A DNA stretch of 64,000 nucleotides from Ipomoea triloba (taxonomy: Eukaryota > Streptophyta > Magnoliopsida > Solanales > Convolvulaceae). Shown in pieces: positions 27,362 through 39,066 of the stretch. Both the position numbers and the translations under genes were made by a program. The notes beneath the pieces are model-generated. The model was given only the letters and a program-made list of their open reading frames with translations. It did no database searches and had not been told where the DNA came from. Position 1 is the stretch's first letter. Each line of letters starts with the position of its first letter. The DNA lies in the NCBI RefSeq assembly GCF_003576645.1, contig NC_044919.1, positions 25,248,182 through 25,312,181 of the forward strand, in the 5' to 3' direction.

Positions 27362-27859
27362 TAGGAGTGTAAACAAATCAAATATTTTTAATTCGATTCT
27401 TGATTTGAATTTGAATATTTTGATTCGAATTTAAATTATTCGAATACAAATCCGAATTCGAATACATAGTTTGAATCGAATTTTATTCGAATCGAATACG
27501 AATCAGAATGTATTTGATTCGACTATATTCAAATATATTCGAATATATACATACAAACATATATATATATTAAAATTTTAAAAATTAATATATTAATAGA
27601 ATATTAGTATAATAGTATATTAATAGAAAATTTTATTTCATTTTATCTTAATTTATTGGAGAACTTGTAAAAAAAATTAGGTTAGACATTTTGAATTCGA
27701 ATATTCGAGTTGAATCGAATATATTCAAATAATGTAGCCGAATCGAATACGAATAAAATTTTAGGTTCAAATATTTATCGAATAGTTCTCAAAATAGTCG
27801 AATTCGAATCGAATAGTATGATATTTGACTTGACTCGATTCGATTCGTTTACACCCCTA
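27362..27859. mobile_element. hAT MITE, 498 bp, with exact 8-bp target duplication
   Basis: Ends TAGGAGTGTAAACAAATC and GATTCGTTTACACCCCTA are inverted repeats. GATAGGAT flanks both sides (27354-27361 and 27860-27867). The interior alternates GATTCGAAT and ATTCGAATC words in both orientations and can fold. Non-coding. Confidence 0.9.
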
Positions 27860-28164
27860 GATAGGATATCTGGATGGTTCTTCTATGAAAAGTTAATAAT
27901 CCAACTTCTATATTTCATATGAGTTTAATTTAAACTAGTCAATTAATTTAGGCTAAAGTGTTATTTAGCACCATGGACTATATCCAATTATTCATGCTAC
28001 ACCCTGAACTTTCATATCGTATATATCGAGTCACAAATAATAAAAAATATTCACCTAAAACTTTTAGCAGGTTTCCCTGTCTTCCTGCTGACATGGCGCA
28101 AGTTTCCCACTGATGTGGCATTTCTTTTAACCTTATGTTGTCCATGTAAGAATTTACATATTAA

Positions 28165-29835
28165 TGTTGGTCCCAAGGGGATGGGGTACAAGTCTAGAGG
28201 GGGGGGTGAATAGACTTGTATAAGATTTTGCAAATCTTTTCAACCTCTCTTGTGTATTGAACTTAGGATGTTTAGGTTCGATACCTCACGAGGTGAAGAC
28301 AAAGTTTTATGCGCAGCGGAAATGTTATCCCCTTTTAGTTAGCACGAGTTTGAGTTAGTTCGAGAAGTGCGTTTATATGCAGTGCAATCGAGAGGTTAGC
28401 GAGAGATAAAAACAGTAAGTAAATGCAAGAGAGATTTTTAAGTGGTTCGGCCAACCCGCCTACGTCCACTCTTCTTCCAGAAACTCCCTGGAAGGATTGC
28501 ACTAAAAACTTCCCTTTTTAGTACAATATCGAGCGCTTGAGCTTTGATCACGAAGCCCGCCTCAAGCCTCAGGTTTTTCGCCCCGCTTCTTGTTACTCCA
28601 CCTCTCGAGCACTTGACCTTTGATCACCAAGCCCGCGTCAAGCCTCAGGTTTCTTTCACTCGGACAGCTGCCAGGTTACTCCACCTCTCTTGCTTAATCC
28701 AAAGCAAGGTGTTTTTGGTTGTCACAGTTGAATGTAACAGGCTCCAATCTGACCACAAGCTATCGTTGAATCAACTTCGATGTAGAGCAGCTTCGGTCAC
28801 CTTCTGGATGTATAACAGTTTAAGCTTTGTAACTCTCTTGAAACACTAAGATGTGTTTTCTCGCTGTTTTGAATATCAGGATGATATTCCAAGTTGAGCA
28901 CTTGCACTTGAACGTTTTAGACAGACACTTCTTAAGAATTTCGAACCTCTTTTCTTTTTAACTCCTTTTTCTCTCTTTTCCCCTTTTTTCTTCTGTGTCT
29001 TTACGTCCTTATATATGAGAGTAGAGGAATAATTCCGTTGGAGGGAAAATTATTCCGTTTGAAATTTGTTTCCCATGCTGATCATGGGTCTTGCGTATTT
29101 TCAGCATATTTCATGGAGTGGTGATCTTGTAACTTGAACCTCTTTGTCTTGTAGTGAATATTCCATGCTCCAATTTTGTCTTTTGGTAAAAGTTACTCTT
29201 TTTATATTCCCATTATTCCTTGATTGTAGGGAATCAGACCACTTCAGCATTGGTGCACCTTTTGACCGTTTGTGGTGGAAATCTGACGTGTCATCCATTT
29301 CCGCTCATTTTGAAATTTTCACGTTCGGCACCTCTTCATTATTCCATCTCCATGATATTCTTCTTCTCCAAACTTTAAGTATGACCGTCATTCAGCTTTG
29401 TTGGAGAATTGTTAGTGTATCGAGACCAAGGTTGATATCTTGATCGCTTGATGTCTCGAACTCAAATATCGAGAGGTCTATCTCTCGAACTCTGTTTATG
29501 TCTCGAACTGGATAACTGTATCGAGAGGTCCTACCTCTCGAACTCTGCTTATGTCTCGAGACTTAGTTGATGTCTCGCAGACCCTTATTCCTCCAGTGTT
29601 GTCCCATGCCTTCTTCTGATCTGTCTATATGATTACAATACACGAGACTTCTAAGATGTTCAAACAAATTTACCTCAAGCTTAAATATTTTCCGAGTTGA
29701 GCTCAAAGTTACTCGGTTGTATTTTCGCTCTTGGTTTACTTGTCGAACTTACAGCGTTTTGCATATGCGTCGAGACTCGGGGATTTCTACTTAACAGTTG
29801 GTATCATCAAAACCTATTACATGATGTTCCTAACA
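28165..29835. mobile_element. Solo LTR, 1,671 bp, with 5-bp target duplication
   Basis: Starts TGTTGGTCCC and ends GATGTTCCTAACA. ATTAA flanks both ends (28160-28164 and 29836-29840). Inside are phrases typical of a plant LTR class (GTGGTTCGGCC, CCACTCTTCTTCC, repeated TCTCGAACTC) and a TATATATGAGAG promoter-like site. A diverged relative is at 49723-51087. Part of this LTR reappears at 30926-31912 in a probable assembly duplication. Confidence 0.85.
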
Positions 29836-30924
29836 ATTAAAAATAAAACAAAAAAAAACAAAAAAAAAACAAAAACAAAAATCGAAGACCAGATTTCTAT
29901 ATTTCGCCCAACCCTAATTCCCCCAAAGACATAGCATTAAAACTACGAAAGCGACAGAAATCTACCTACGAAAATCTCTTACGCGAGGCTATATATTCAT
30001 GTATGTTCCTATACTCTTAGAGTTCAATACTATTTATTCATGTATGCAGTAAAGTGGATTTAGTGGGCCATGCTATGTGTTCAAGGACTGCAGGTGATGA
30101 AATACGTGCTCCTATTCCAAGGAAGATGACTGGTAGGCCAAAGAAGAAAAGAAAGCTTGAAGAAAATGAAAAAAAAACAAGCAAAAAGTGAGTGAAGAGG
30201 TTAGAAAGTTGTATAGAAAAGGAAGAATTATGACATGTCAACTATGCAAGGAAAATGGACATAACAAACGATTTTGTCCTACATTGTCAAGCCAATAAGT
30301 AGAATGTGTCGGTTCTTCTGCTGTTAGAGGAAGAGGAAGACCATCGACTATTGTGAGGGGGAGAGAGAGAGGGAGAGGAAGAGAGATAGGAAGTGGAAGA
30401 GGGACAGACTTGTCTCAGGAAAGCTTTGTTAGAATGTCAATTAAATAAATTGAACACAATGCATATTTAAATAATTCATGTAGATGGCTTGTTAGCAGTT
30501 TATGATTAATTGACTATGCTTTCTTCTTTTCTATAGCTTGCATAGAGTGAAGCTCAATGGAACCATAAAGGCAAATGAATATTGATGGAGCCACTTCTTT
30601 TTTATTTTTGTGTTTTTTTTTTTTTGTTAACTAGCTAGTGTTTATAGCTACTGCGTAAGTACGACTTTGTCTTATGACTAACTAGTGGATTATGAATTGG
30701 TAGTTTCTTTTGTTTTGTTCTTAGCAATGTATATTGTTTTTTTTTTTTTTGGCAGTTTATATTAGTAACCTGATTTTATTTTTAATTTCACTTGGCAGCT
30801 GTTTAGTTGTTGACAATCTAAATGATTTTATGTGGGTGAATAAAGAGTATACATCTTGGTACTGTCAAAGCGGGCTGGCCCGCCCTATTAGGCCCGTTAC
30901 ACCGCGGGCCTAATTTTCGGCGGA
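28849..30924. repeat. Long direct duplication, copy 1
   Basis: Matches 30926-33001 at a constant offset of 2,077 bp without a difference that I noticed; every open frame inside is repeated identically. A single N at 30925 separates the copies. See findings for why this is probably an assembly artefact. Confidence 0.9.
30047..30447 (+). pseudogene. Mutator-like transposase C-terminal fragment
   Basis: Reads RAPIPRKMTGRPKKKRKLEE, then after a frame change in a poly(A) stretch VRKLYRKGRIMTCQLCKENG and HNKRFCP. That is the Lys-rich linker and CCHC zinc knuckle (C-x2-C-x4-H-x4-C) at the C-terminus of plant MULE transposases. It is followed past a stop by an RGRGRP-rich tail. The catalytic DDE and SWIM parts are absent. 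An identical copy stands at 32124-32524. Confidence 0.75.
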
Positions 30925-30925
30925 N
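30925..30925. other. Single N at the duplication junction
   Basis: Unknown base exactly between two identical 2,076-bp segments, within the left part of a hAT element. Confidence 0.98.
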
Positions 30926-33001
30926 AGATGTGTTTTCTCGCTGTTTTGAATATCAGGATGATATTCCAAGTTGAGCACTTGCACTTGAACGTTTTAGACA
31001 GACACTTCTTAAGAATTTCGAACCTCTTTTCTTTTTAACTCCTTTTTCTCTCTTTTCCCCTTTTTTCTTCTGTGTCTTTACGTCCTTATATATGAGAGTA
31101 GAGGAATAATTCCGTTGGAGGGAAAATTATTCCGTTTGAAATTTGTTTCCCATGCTGATCATGGGTCTTGCGTATTTTCAGCATATTTCATGGAGTGGTG
31201 ATCTTGTAACTTGAACCTCTTTGTCTTGTAGTGAATATTCCATGCTCCAATTTTGTCTTTTGGTAAAAGTTACTCTTTTTATATTCCCATTATTCCTTGA
31301 TTGTAGGGAATCAGACCACTTCAGCATTGGTGCACCTTTTGACCGTTTGTGGTGGAAATCTGACGTGTCATCCATTTCCGCTCATTTTGAAATTTTCACG
31401 TTCGGCACCTCTTCATTATTCCATCTCCATGATATTCTTCTTCTCCAAACTTTAAGTATGACCGTCATTCAGCTTTGTTGGAGAATTGTTAGTGTATCGA
31501 GACCAAGGTTGATATCTTGATCGCTTGATGTCTCGAACTCAAATATCGAGAGGTCTATCTCTCGAACTCTGTTTATGTCTCGAACTGGATAACTGTATCG
31601 AGAGGTCCTACCTCTCGAACTCTGCTTATGTCTCGAGACTTAGTTGATGTCTCGCAGACCCTTATTCCTCCAGTGTTGTCCCATGCCTTCTTCTGATCTG
31701 TCTATATGATTACAATACACGAGACTTCTAAGATGTTCAAACAAATTTACCTCAAGCTTAAATATTTTCCGAGTTGAGCTCAAAGTTACTCGGTTGTATT
31801 TTCGCTCTTGGTTTACTTGTCGAACTTACAGCGTTTTGCATATGCGTCGAGACTCGGGGATTTCTACTTAACAGTTGGTATCATCAAAACCTATTACATG
31901 ATGTTCCTAACAATTAAAAATAAAACAAAAAAAAACAAAAAAAAAACAAAAACAAAAATCGAAGACCAGATTTCTATATTTCGCCCAACCCTAATTCCCC
32001 CAAAGACATAGCATTAAAACTACGAAAGCGACAGAAATCTACCTACGAAAATCTCTTACGCGAGGCTATATATTCATGTATGTTCCTATACTCTTAGAGT
32101 TCAATACTATTTATTCATGTATGCAGTAAAGTGGATTTAGTGGGCCATGCTATGTGTTCAAGGACTGCAGGTGATGAAATACGTGCTCCTATTCCAAGGA
32201 AGATGACTGGTAGGCCAAAGAAGAAAAGAAAGCTTGAAGAAAATGAAAAAAAAACAAGCAAAAAGTGAGTGAAGAGGTTAGAAAGTTGTATAGAAAAGGA
32301 AGAATTATGACATGTCAACTATGCAAGGAAAATGGACATAACAAACGATTTTGTCCTACATTGTCAAGCCAATAAGTAGAATGTGTCGGTTCTTCTGCTG
32401 TTAGAGGAAGAGGAAGACCATCGACTATTGTGAGGGGGAGAGAGAGAGGGAGAGGAAGAGAGATAGGAAGTGGAAGAGGGACAGACTTGTCTCAGGAAAG
32501 CTTTGTTAGAATGTCAATTAAATAAATTGAACACAATGCATATTTAAATAATTCATGTAGATGGCTTGTTAGCAGTTTATGATTAATTGACTATGCTTTC
32601 TTCTTTTCTATAGCTTGCATAGAGTGAAGCTCAATGGAACCATAAAGGCAAATGAATATTGATGGAGCCACTTCTTTTTTATTTTTGTGTTTTTTTTTTT
32701 TTGTTAACTAGCTAGTGTTTATAGCTACTGCGTAAGTACGACTTTGTCTTATGACTAACTAGTGGATTATGAATTGGTAGTTTCTTTTGTTTTGTTCTTA
32801 GCAATGTATATTGTTTTTTTTTTTTTTGGCAGTTTATATTAGTAACCTGATTTTATTTTTAATTTCACTTGGCAGCTGTTTAGTTGTTGACAATCTAAAT
32901 GATTTTATGTGGGTGAATAAAGAGTATACATCTTGGTACTGTCAAAGCGGGCTGGCCCGCCCTATTAGGCCCGTTACACCGCGGGCCTAATTTTCGGCGG
33001 A
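30926..33001. repeat. Long direct duplication, copy 2
   Basis: Identical to 28849-30924. It includes the right half of the solo LTR, the MULE fragment (32124-32524) and the first 68 bp of the hAT element that is complete only here. Confidence 0.9.
32124..32524 (+). pseudogene. Mutator-like transposase C-terminal fragment, second copy
   Basis: Same sequence as 30047-30447, including the frame change and the CCHC knuckle. It is present only because of the 2.08-kb duplication and is probably the same locus. Confidence 0.7.
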
Positions 33002-33101
33002 CTTTTGCGGGCAGCCCGCCAAGCCCGTGGGCTAGGATTGCATCAGCCCTAACCCGTCCCACGCGGGTTGACGGGCCCCACGGGCCGGCACACAAGCTTC
33101 T

Positions 33102-33103
<2 letters not shown>

Positions 33104-33188
<85 letters not shown>
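33104..33188. repeat. (AT)n then (TTTA)n microsatellite
   Basis: About 21 AT units followed by about ten TTTA units, inside the hAT element. Confidence 0.9.
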
Positions 33189-33189
<1 letters not shown>

Positions 33190-33234
33190 TTCGAAGTTCA
33201 TAAATTAAATTAAAAAAATTATAATTTTTTAAAA

Positions 33235-33269
<35 letters not shown>

Positions 33270-33270
<1 letters not shown>

Positions 33271-33365
33271 ACACAGAAAGGCTGCGTTCTGCCTTTCTGT
33301 GTAGCATATACATATATATAACATAATATGTATATGTTACACAGCAAGGATTCTGCCTTGCTGTG
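33270..33365. repeat. Two related hairpins in tandem
   Basis: First stem: TACACAGAAAGGC with GCCTTTCTGTGTA (33270-33303), a perfect 13-bp stem with an 8-nt loop. Second stem: CACAGCAAGG with CCTTGCTGTG (33340-33365), a perfect 10-bp stem. The arms are homologous, and the A-to-C change in one is matched by T-to-G on the other side. Confidence 0.8.
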
Positions 33366-33884
33366 CAACATATACATTTATATATATATATTTTAATAAG
33401 GCTTGGCCCACAATCCGCGCAGATTAGCCTGCGCGGGTTGCGGGCCTTTGCGGGCCAAGTCCGTTAGGCTCGCTATTCTGCGGGCCATATTTTTTGTGAC
33501 CCTATCCCGTCCCACCGCAGGGCGGGTGCGAGACAGTCTACGGGCTTCGGTCCATTTTAACAGTCCTAATACATTTAAAGACATGCTGGATATATTTATG
33601 TGGAAAAGATACTAAAAAAAAAAAAATTTAACTTAGCATTTCTATAAATTTGAAAAATTGAAAAAATATTAAATAAAAATTAGCCAAAAAATATAAATTC
33701 TAAAAAAAATAAATTTGAAACATTATTGCAAAATTGAAAAGTATACATTATGAAAATAAAGAGAATTTTTTTTTGGTTATTTTAATATAATAATTTTGCT
33801 ATGTTTTTTAAAAAAAATTCAAGTAAACACTTACATGGACAACATAAGGTTAAGATATAAATGCCAAATCAGACACCAATTTGA

Positions 33885-33990
33885 TATGTGTGAGGGGGAA
33901 TCATCACTTGTGGGAATCGAACTCAAGTTCCCCCGAAATTCTTCCACATAAAGAGAGCTCACTTACTACTTGAGCTACCCCATTGGGCTT
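33885..33990 (-). mobile_element. tRNA-derived SINE fragment
   Basis: On the minus strand an A-box-like TAGCTCAAGTAGTAAG and a B-box-like GTTCGATTCC are correctly ordered. The 5' part GCTACCCCATTGGGCTT (plus strand) is repeated at 34131-34150. No cloverleaf forms, so it is a SINE, not a tRNA. Confidence 0.55.
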
Positions 33991-34019
33991 TCACATTGCT
34001 TTTATTGATTTAATATAGG

Positions 34020-34210
34020 TGTAATTTGTGTGTGGCTTATTAAATAATTGTTGACTTATATATGTGTGGCTTATTAAATAATTGTTGACTTATATATGTG
34101 TGGCTTATTAAATAGTTGTTGACCCACTTGAGCTACCCCATTGGGCTTCCACATTGCTTTTGTTGATTTAATATAATATAGGTGTAATTTGTGTGTGGCT
34201 TATTAAATAG
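34020..34210. repeat. Tandem repeats next to the SINE
   Basis: GTGTGGCTTATTAAATA(A/G)TTGTTGAC occurs three times in a row with a 34-36-bp period (34030-34122). A larger block (CTACCCCATTGGGCTT to GTGTGTGGCTTATTAAATA) present at 33972-34055 is repeated at 34131-34210. Confidence 0.75.
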
Positions 34211-34287
34211 TTGTTGAGTTATACAAAAAATTCTTCGCCTATTGAGAGGACTAATTTATGGACCAGTAAAAATTTCTTCAATGAAAA

Positions 34288-34359
34288 AGGGCCCAACCGG
34301 GTTCGAACCGGTGACCTATTGATCTGCAGTCAATTGCTCTACCACTGAGCTATGGACCC
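34288..34359 (-). tRNA. tRNA-Cys (GCA)
   Basis: The minus strand folds as a full cloverleaf: acceptor GGGTCCA with TGGGCCC, D arm with TAGCTCAGTGGTAGAGCA, anticodon stem ATTGA/TCAAT around loop CTGCAGA (anticodon GCA), and T arm with GGTTCGAACC. The discriminator base is T, and TTTTT follows immediately as a pol III terminator. The sequence is of the plant nuclear type. No defects seen. Confidence 0.93.
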
Positions 34360-34379
34360 TTGTTAGTTCTTTTGATCAG

Positions 34380-34530
34380 GAAAAGGCTTCTGGTTCGTAA
34401 ATCCCAAATAGTACTTCATACCTTATTTAGACGTCGGAAACGGTTTCAGACTTCCAGTGCATTCTTGTTGCTTCTTATTTCCTTCACACTGCTGATTATG
34501 GCCCCGAACCCATCGCCCTCGACCCTGTAA
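34380..34530 (+). other. Possible isolated first exon, unassigned
   Basis: ATGGCCCCGAACCCATCGCC at 34498 sits just before a good donor-like CTGTAAGTTT (about 34525) in a pocket of higher GC. No matching downstream exon was recognised, so this may be a gene relic or chance. Confidence 0.2.
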
Positions 34531-34798
34531 GTTTCCTTAAAAAAAAAATGTTATTAAATATAAATAATTAGTACTTCTTTACTTACGAAGTATTTCGGGC
34601 TTATTTGATGTTTTTGACGTGCGTTTGTTCAACTGTGTTTTGATGTTTGCTCGAATTCCTCCTATTTCATCTTTACGTTTAAATTTTTGTAGTCAATTAA
34701 TTAAATATTTTATTAGTCAAATAATTAATACAACTTATTTTGTAAGAAAATATAAAATGAAAATTAATTAATATATATTAATTGGTAATATTATTTTT

Positions 34799-35466
34799 GG
34801 CTATGTTTGGCAAACCTAGCTGAAAGCTGAAAAGTAGTTGAAAACTGATAAGCTATAAGCTCGAAGCTGAAATTTGAAGAGCTGTTAAGCTAGCTGTTAT
34901 GCTTAAAAGTGCTTGGTAAAATTAACTTTTTAATAAGCTGATAAATGTAATAAAAAAAAAAGAAAAAAAAAAGAAGGACATCTTCATACAATTTAAATAG
35001 TTTTAAATTTAAATAGGTTTGTTTATATATTAAAATATAAAATAGTGAAATCAATATATTTTAATAAAATATAGAGTAAGAACATATATTTGAAAACATA
35101 TAAAGTAAAACAAAATGTTTATAATTCATAAGATTAGTTTATATAAAAATCAATGTTCAAACACAAATGTCAAATTGAAATTATAACCAAACATATTGAA
35201 GAGAAATAGTAAAAATGATTTAGCCAAAAAAATTTTAATTGGGAAGGGTAAATGATGTTATTTATTTAAAATAATAAGATTAAAGATGGAAAAAAAGTTA
35301 GGAAGCTACTAACTTATTTTGAAACGCTACCTTAAGTAGCGTCTAAAAATAAGCTCTTATTTTAAGCTACTAGCTTATTTTAAGAACATTACCAAACATA
35401 GCTTATAGCTTATTAGTAGCTTAAGATACGCTATAAGTTCCTAAATAAGCTCTGCCAAACAGAGCC
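34799..35466. mobile_element. Foldback MITE with GGCTATGTTTGGCA ends
   Basis: Left end GGCTATGTTTGGCA and right end TGCCAAACAGAGCC are inverted. The sub-terminal arms rich in AGCTTATAAGCT-type words also pair. AT-rich core with no coding. Target duplication not clear. Confidence 0.6.
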
Positions 35467-35989
35467 TTTATATTCACGTATTAATGTAATTGCATAATAC
35501 CGTGTAGAAAAGACATATTAATTAGGTAATAACATAATAAAATAATTGGTAATATTATGTATGGTATAATTGCTTTTCTATTTTGACCAACTTCTATACA
35601 GAAGGTACATATTTTTTTTTACATTTTTTATTTCTGTATATATGTTTGAAAACAAGAATGCAAATCAAGAGTATTTGGATGCTTTTTATATTTTTAGCCA
35701 TTATTCAATACACAGATATTACAATATTTTTAGCCAGTATAATTACCTAATAATTATTATGGTAATTAAGAAATTAATTACAAAGATATTAGTATAATTG
35801 AATAATAATTATTATATTAATTAGGCTAATAATTACACAGATATTAGTATAATTACAATTAAACATGGGTTGTTGAATTTTTTTTTTAATAATTACAATT
35901 AATTCATTCAGATATGGAAGAGGAAGAAAAAACTAAATACAATATGGTGAAAATGAATATACTTAATGGTATAAAAGAATAGTTACACA

Positions 35990-36688
35990 TAGGGGTGAGA
36001 ATAGGCCAGGCCGCTTCATAGGGGCCTAAGGCCTGACCTACTTAGGGCTTAGCTTGGCCTAGCCTATTTAGTAAAAAGGCCACGTCTAGACCTAATTAGA
36101 AGCCTATTTAGTTAAAATAGGCCTAAGCCTATATTTAAAAGTCTAACCTATAAGCTCGCAGGCCTAGCCTATATATATATATATTATAATATTTATATTT
36201 AATATTTAATTATTATATATTATAGTTTATATCTAATATATTTTTATATTTATAATTTATATATATATAGATTTGTAGTAATACTAGTAATTAGTAAACA
36301 ATGTATTGTTGAATTTTGTATTACGAGCTTTTACTTATTAAACTTGTGGTGTTGGATATTGTATTATAAAATATGAATTTATGGTTTGTCATTCATTATG
36401 AAATTTGAACTTAAGTATTTTTTTTGTAAATTTTTTACAGGTATACTTTAAAAGGCTTAAAAATATATGTCAAAGCCTATTTAGGATCTATTTTGAAGCC
36501 TTTTTAAAGGCCTATATGTTAAATAGGCTTTTTAAAAGGCTTCAGGCCAGGCCAACTGTAGGCTCAAGCTTGAGCCTAAAAAAAAGCCTACATACAGGCT
36601 CAGGCCCAGGCTCAGGCTTTAGATTTCCATAGCAAGCTCAGGCCTAATTTTCTAAAGTCCGGCTCGGCCTAGCCTATTTCCACCCCTA
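35990..36688. mobile_element. hAT MITE, 699 bp, with exact 8-bp target duplication
   Basis: Ends TAGGGGTGAGAATAGGCC and GGCCTAGCCTATTTCCACCCCTA are inverted. GTTACACA flanks both sides (35982-35989 and 36689-36696). The arms are made of AGGCCTA and TAGGCCT words around an AT-rich core. Confidence 0.9.
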
Positions 36689-37262
36689 GTTACACATATT
36701 TGTGTAATTGCCTAATAATGATTATGGTAATTAAGCTAAACATGGTCGTTGGATTTATTTTATAATAATTAAAATTGAATTATTTCTCATTTTTCCATAT
36801 TTATTTTAGTAATAATATAATTACATAAGTAATATGACATGCATATCGATCTTTTAAAAATAATTATAGACAAACAAGTCATATATTATTCAATTAATTG
36901 AGAGATACTTTTGCACTAATCTTATAATCAAATAAATGTACATGTTCAATATTAGATTTTTTAAAATAATTTCATCTTTAATTTTATTATCTAAATATAT
37001 AATAAAAAATGTATCCGTGCATCGCACGGGTAATTGGACAATTATTTTACTCTAATTCAAGCAAGAAAAATATCACAAAACATAATCGATCCAACCAATT
37101 TTATCAATTGCACTATATAATATTCGATGTTATAATTTATATAATTGTATATTGATCCAAATATTCTTAAAATATTATAACAAATCCATTATGTGCAACG
37201 CACAGGTAAAAATACTAGTGCTAATTATTTTTAAAATCGGTAACCGCTACGTTTGCACACTT

Positions 37263-37425
37263 TCAGGTAAAGGGTTTATGGTTTAAGGTGGTTTTAGGTT
37301 TTAGGGTTTAGATTTGCTTTTAGGGTTTAGAGTTGGTTTTTGGTTTTATGTTTTAGGGTTTAGGGTTTAGGGTTTAAGATGGTTTAAGGGTTTATGGTTT
37401 GGGTTTAAGGCGATTTTAGGCCTAA
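37263..37425. repeat. Interstitial telomere-like TTTAGGG tract
   Basis: Degenerate plant telomere repeats: TTTAGGG recurs many times, with three perfect units in a row near 37350-37371, interrupted by TTTATGG and TTTAAGG variants. Confidence 0.75.
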
Positions 37426-38764
37426 AAACAAGTATATTATACCAATAGAATTTCAGCCAAAAATAAAACACATGGACAATTATATAAAAAATCTCCACTA
37501 ACTAATAAATATCAAAAAGGGAACAAAAAGATGATTAATTAATCTCAGCCATAAAAAATGTAATGATGGATGGCCCAAAAGAATTCTTATTTCTCACTTA
37601 AACAGGTTGTCTCATTTGATTTTATATATATATATATATATATATTACACACACACACACCCACACTCTGTTATATTTATAGACTATTAGAAAACTATTA
37701 TTTGTAATATCCAACTTCTAATAAATGGTATAAAATTTTTCGTATTTATTAGTTATTTATAAATTGGTTGATCTTATTATATATTTATTTACAAAAAATT
37801 TTACTATCCCAATTTTGTATGGTGTTAAATTTCTAGACATTTGCTTACTGCGCACAAGGAGCCACACTGCCGCTAGTGAGACTTGATCCCTGATCTTTGC
37901 TCCCAAACTTCACCCTTGTCACCCTTGTGACCAGTTGATGAGCTGCTCATGCGGGTTAATTGCTTTGATGGTTGTAAACTTCTAATTACTTGACATAATG
38001 GGCTTTAGATGTTGAAATTTACCTCTTGTCTTGCGATTTAAGTCAAACCATATTCAAAGATTCTAACTGTAGCACAATTAACTAGGCAAAAGTATTGATT
38101 TTACTTCGTTACCATCTCAACCATGACCTCAAGAATGAGTACTTGCCTAAAAAAGGCTTGCAAGTCTTGTGGAGGATCGCTTCGATCAACAAACAACCTT
38201 AATTCTCCCTCAACTCCTCAAGCACAATTTTTTTTTTTTGAAAAACCTCAAGCACAATTTGATTGGCTAAATTTGTGATTTCAAGATTTTAAATATGTTA
38301 CTGAGTACAACTTGATATTACACCGTGTCGTCTCACAGTTAAACCTCTGTAAGCAGTCTATGATGACGCATAATTGATAGAGAAAACTTTATCAACTTTT
38401 CATGCCAATAACCTTAAACTCCAGTAGTAGTATAGGGCAAAAAAATATACTACCTCCATCCCAAAATGGTTGTCTGTCTCGTTTAACGAGGCTTGACTGA
38501 AGTAATTTTTAATCCAATTTTTCATATTATTAAGTTTAACATTAATATAAAAAATTTATATATTTAGAAACTACATTAAAAGTACTATTAAACACAAAAA
38601 AATTAAATTTAAAAATAATAAAAAAATTACTAAAGAAAATAAGCAAAGAATAAAGAATTAGTTTGACCAATGAATAATAAATAGGACAGGTAAAATGGGA
38701 CAGAGAGAGTACTAAACATTTTGAACTTATCTTAGCATTACTTGTGATAGAAAAGCATAACTAA

Positions 38765-39066
38765 GGGTGCGTTTGGTTCGCACATGGGAATCGGAATCGG
38801 AATGGGTATCAAATACTTGGTAAGGGTAATGGGTTTTGGTGAAAGTATTTAGCATGTTTGGTAGTTGGGTGGAATGGGAATGATTATTAATAGTTGGGGA
38901 AGAAATGATGAAGGGAGATGAAACCCTTATTTAATAAGGGTATGGGTTTTGCCATTGATGGGGGTATTCCAAACCCATAGTAGCGTTCATAAAACCTATC
39001 AACCAAACACTAACAATCACTTTCATACCCATATCTTATGCCTAAACCCTCCAACCAAACACACCC
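38765..39066. mobile_element. Tourist-like (PIF/Harbinger) MITE, 302 bp
   Basis: Ends GGGTGCGTTTGGTTCG and CCAACCAAACACACCC are inverted. TAA flanks each side (38762-38764 and 39067-39069), the 3-bp duplication of this superfamily. Repeated ATGGG words inside; non-coding. Confidence 0.8.

Larger units (their letters stand above)
32934..33568. mobile_element. hAT MITE rich in CGGGCC words, 635 bp
   Basis: The ends TGGTACTGTCAAAGCGGGC and the complement of GGTCCATTTTAACAGTCCTA are inverted. The flanks ATACATCT (32926-32933) and ATACATTT (33569-33576) differ at one base. GC-rich arms (GCGGGCCTAAT, GGGCCAAGTCCG) enclose an AT/TTTA simple-repeat core with two hairpins. The first 68 bp recur at 30857-30924, cut off by the N. 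Confidence 0.8.
27950..33885. mobile_element. Foldback element (family E) shattered by later insertions
   Basis: Segments 27950-28164, 29836-29893 and about 33613-33880 match, in order, the uninterrupted relative at 40400-40950 (GCTAAAGTGT, GCAGGTTTCCCTGTCTTCC, the AAAAACAAAAACAAAAA tract with CGAAGACCA, AGCATTTCTATAAATTTG, TTACATGGACAA). The first break is the solo LTR at 28165; the second holds a MULE fragment and a hAT MITE. The right end is lost next to a SINE. Confidence 0.75.

Noticed and set aside
33885..33990. Possible tRNA gene (A and B box present)
   Set aside because: No cloverleaf can be drawn and the flanking block is duplicated nearby; it fits a SINE.
34498..34530. New gene starting MAPNPSPSTL
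   Set aside because: Only a ten-codon start and a donor-like site; no downstream exon was recognised, so it is listed at low confidence only.
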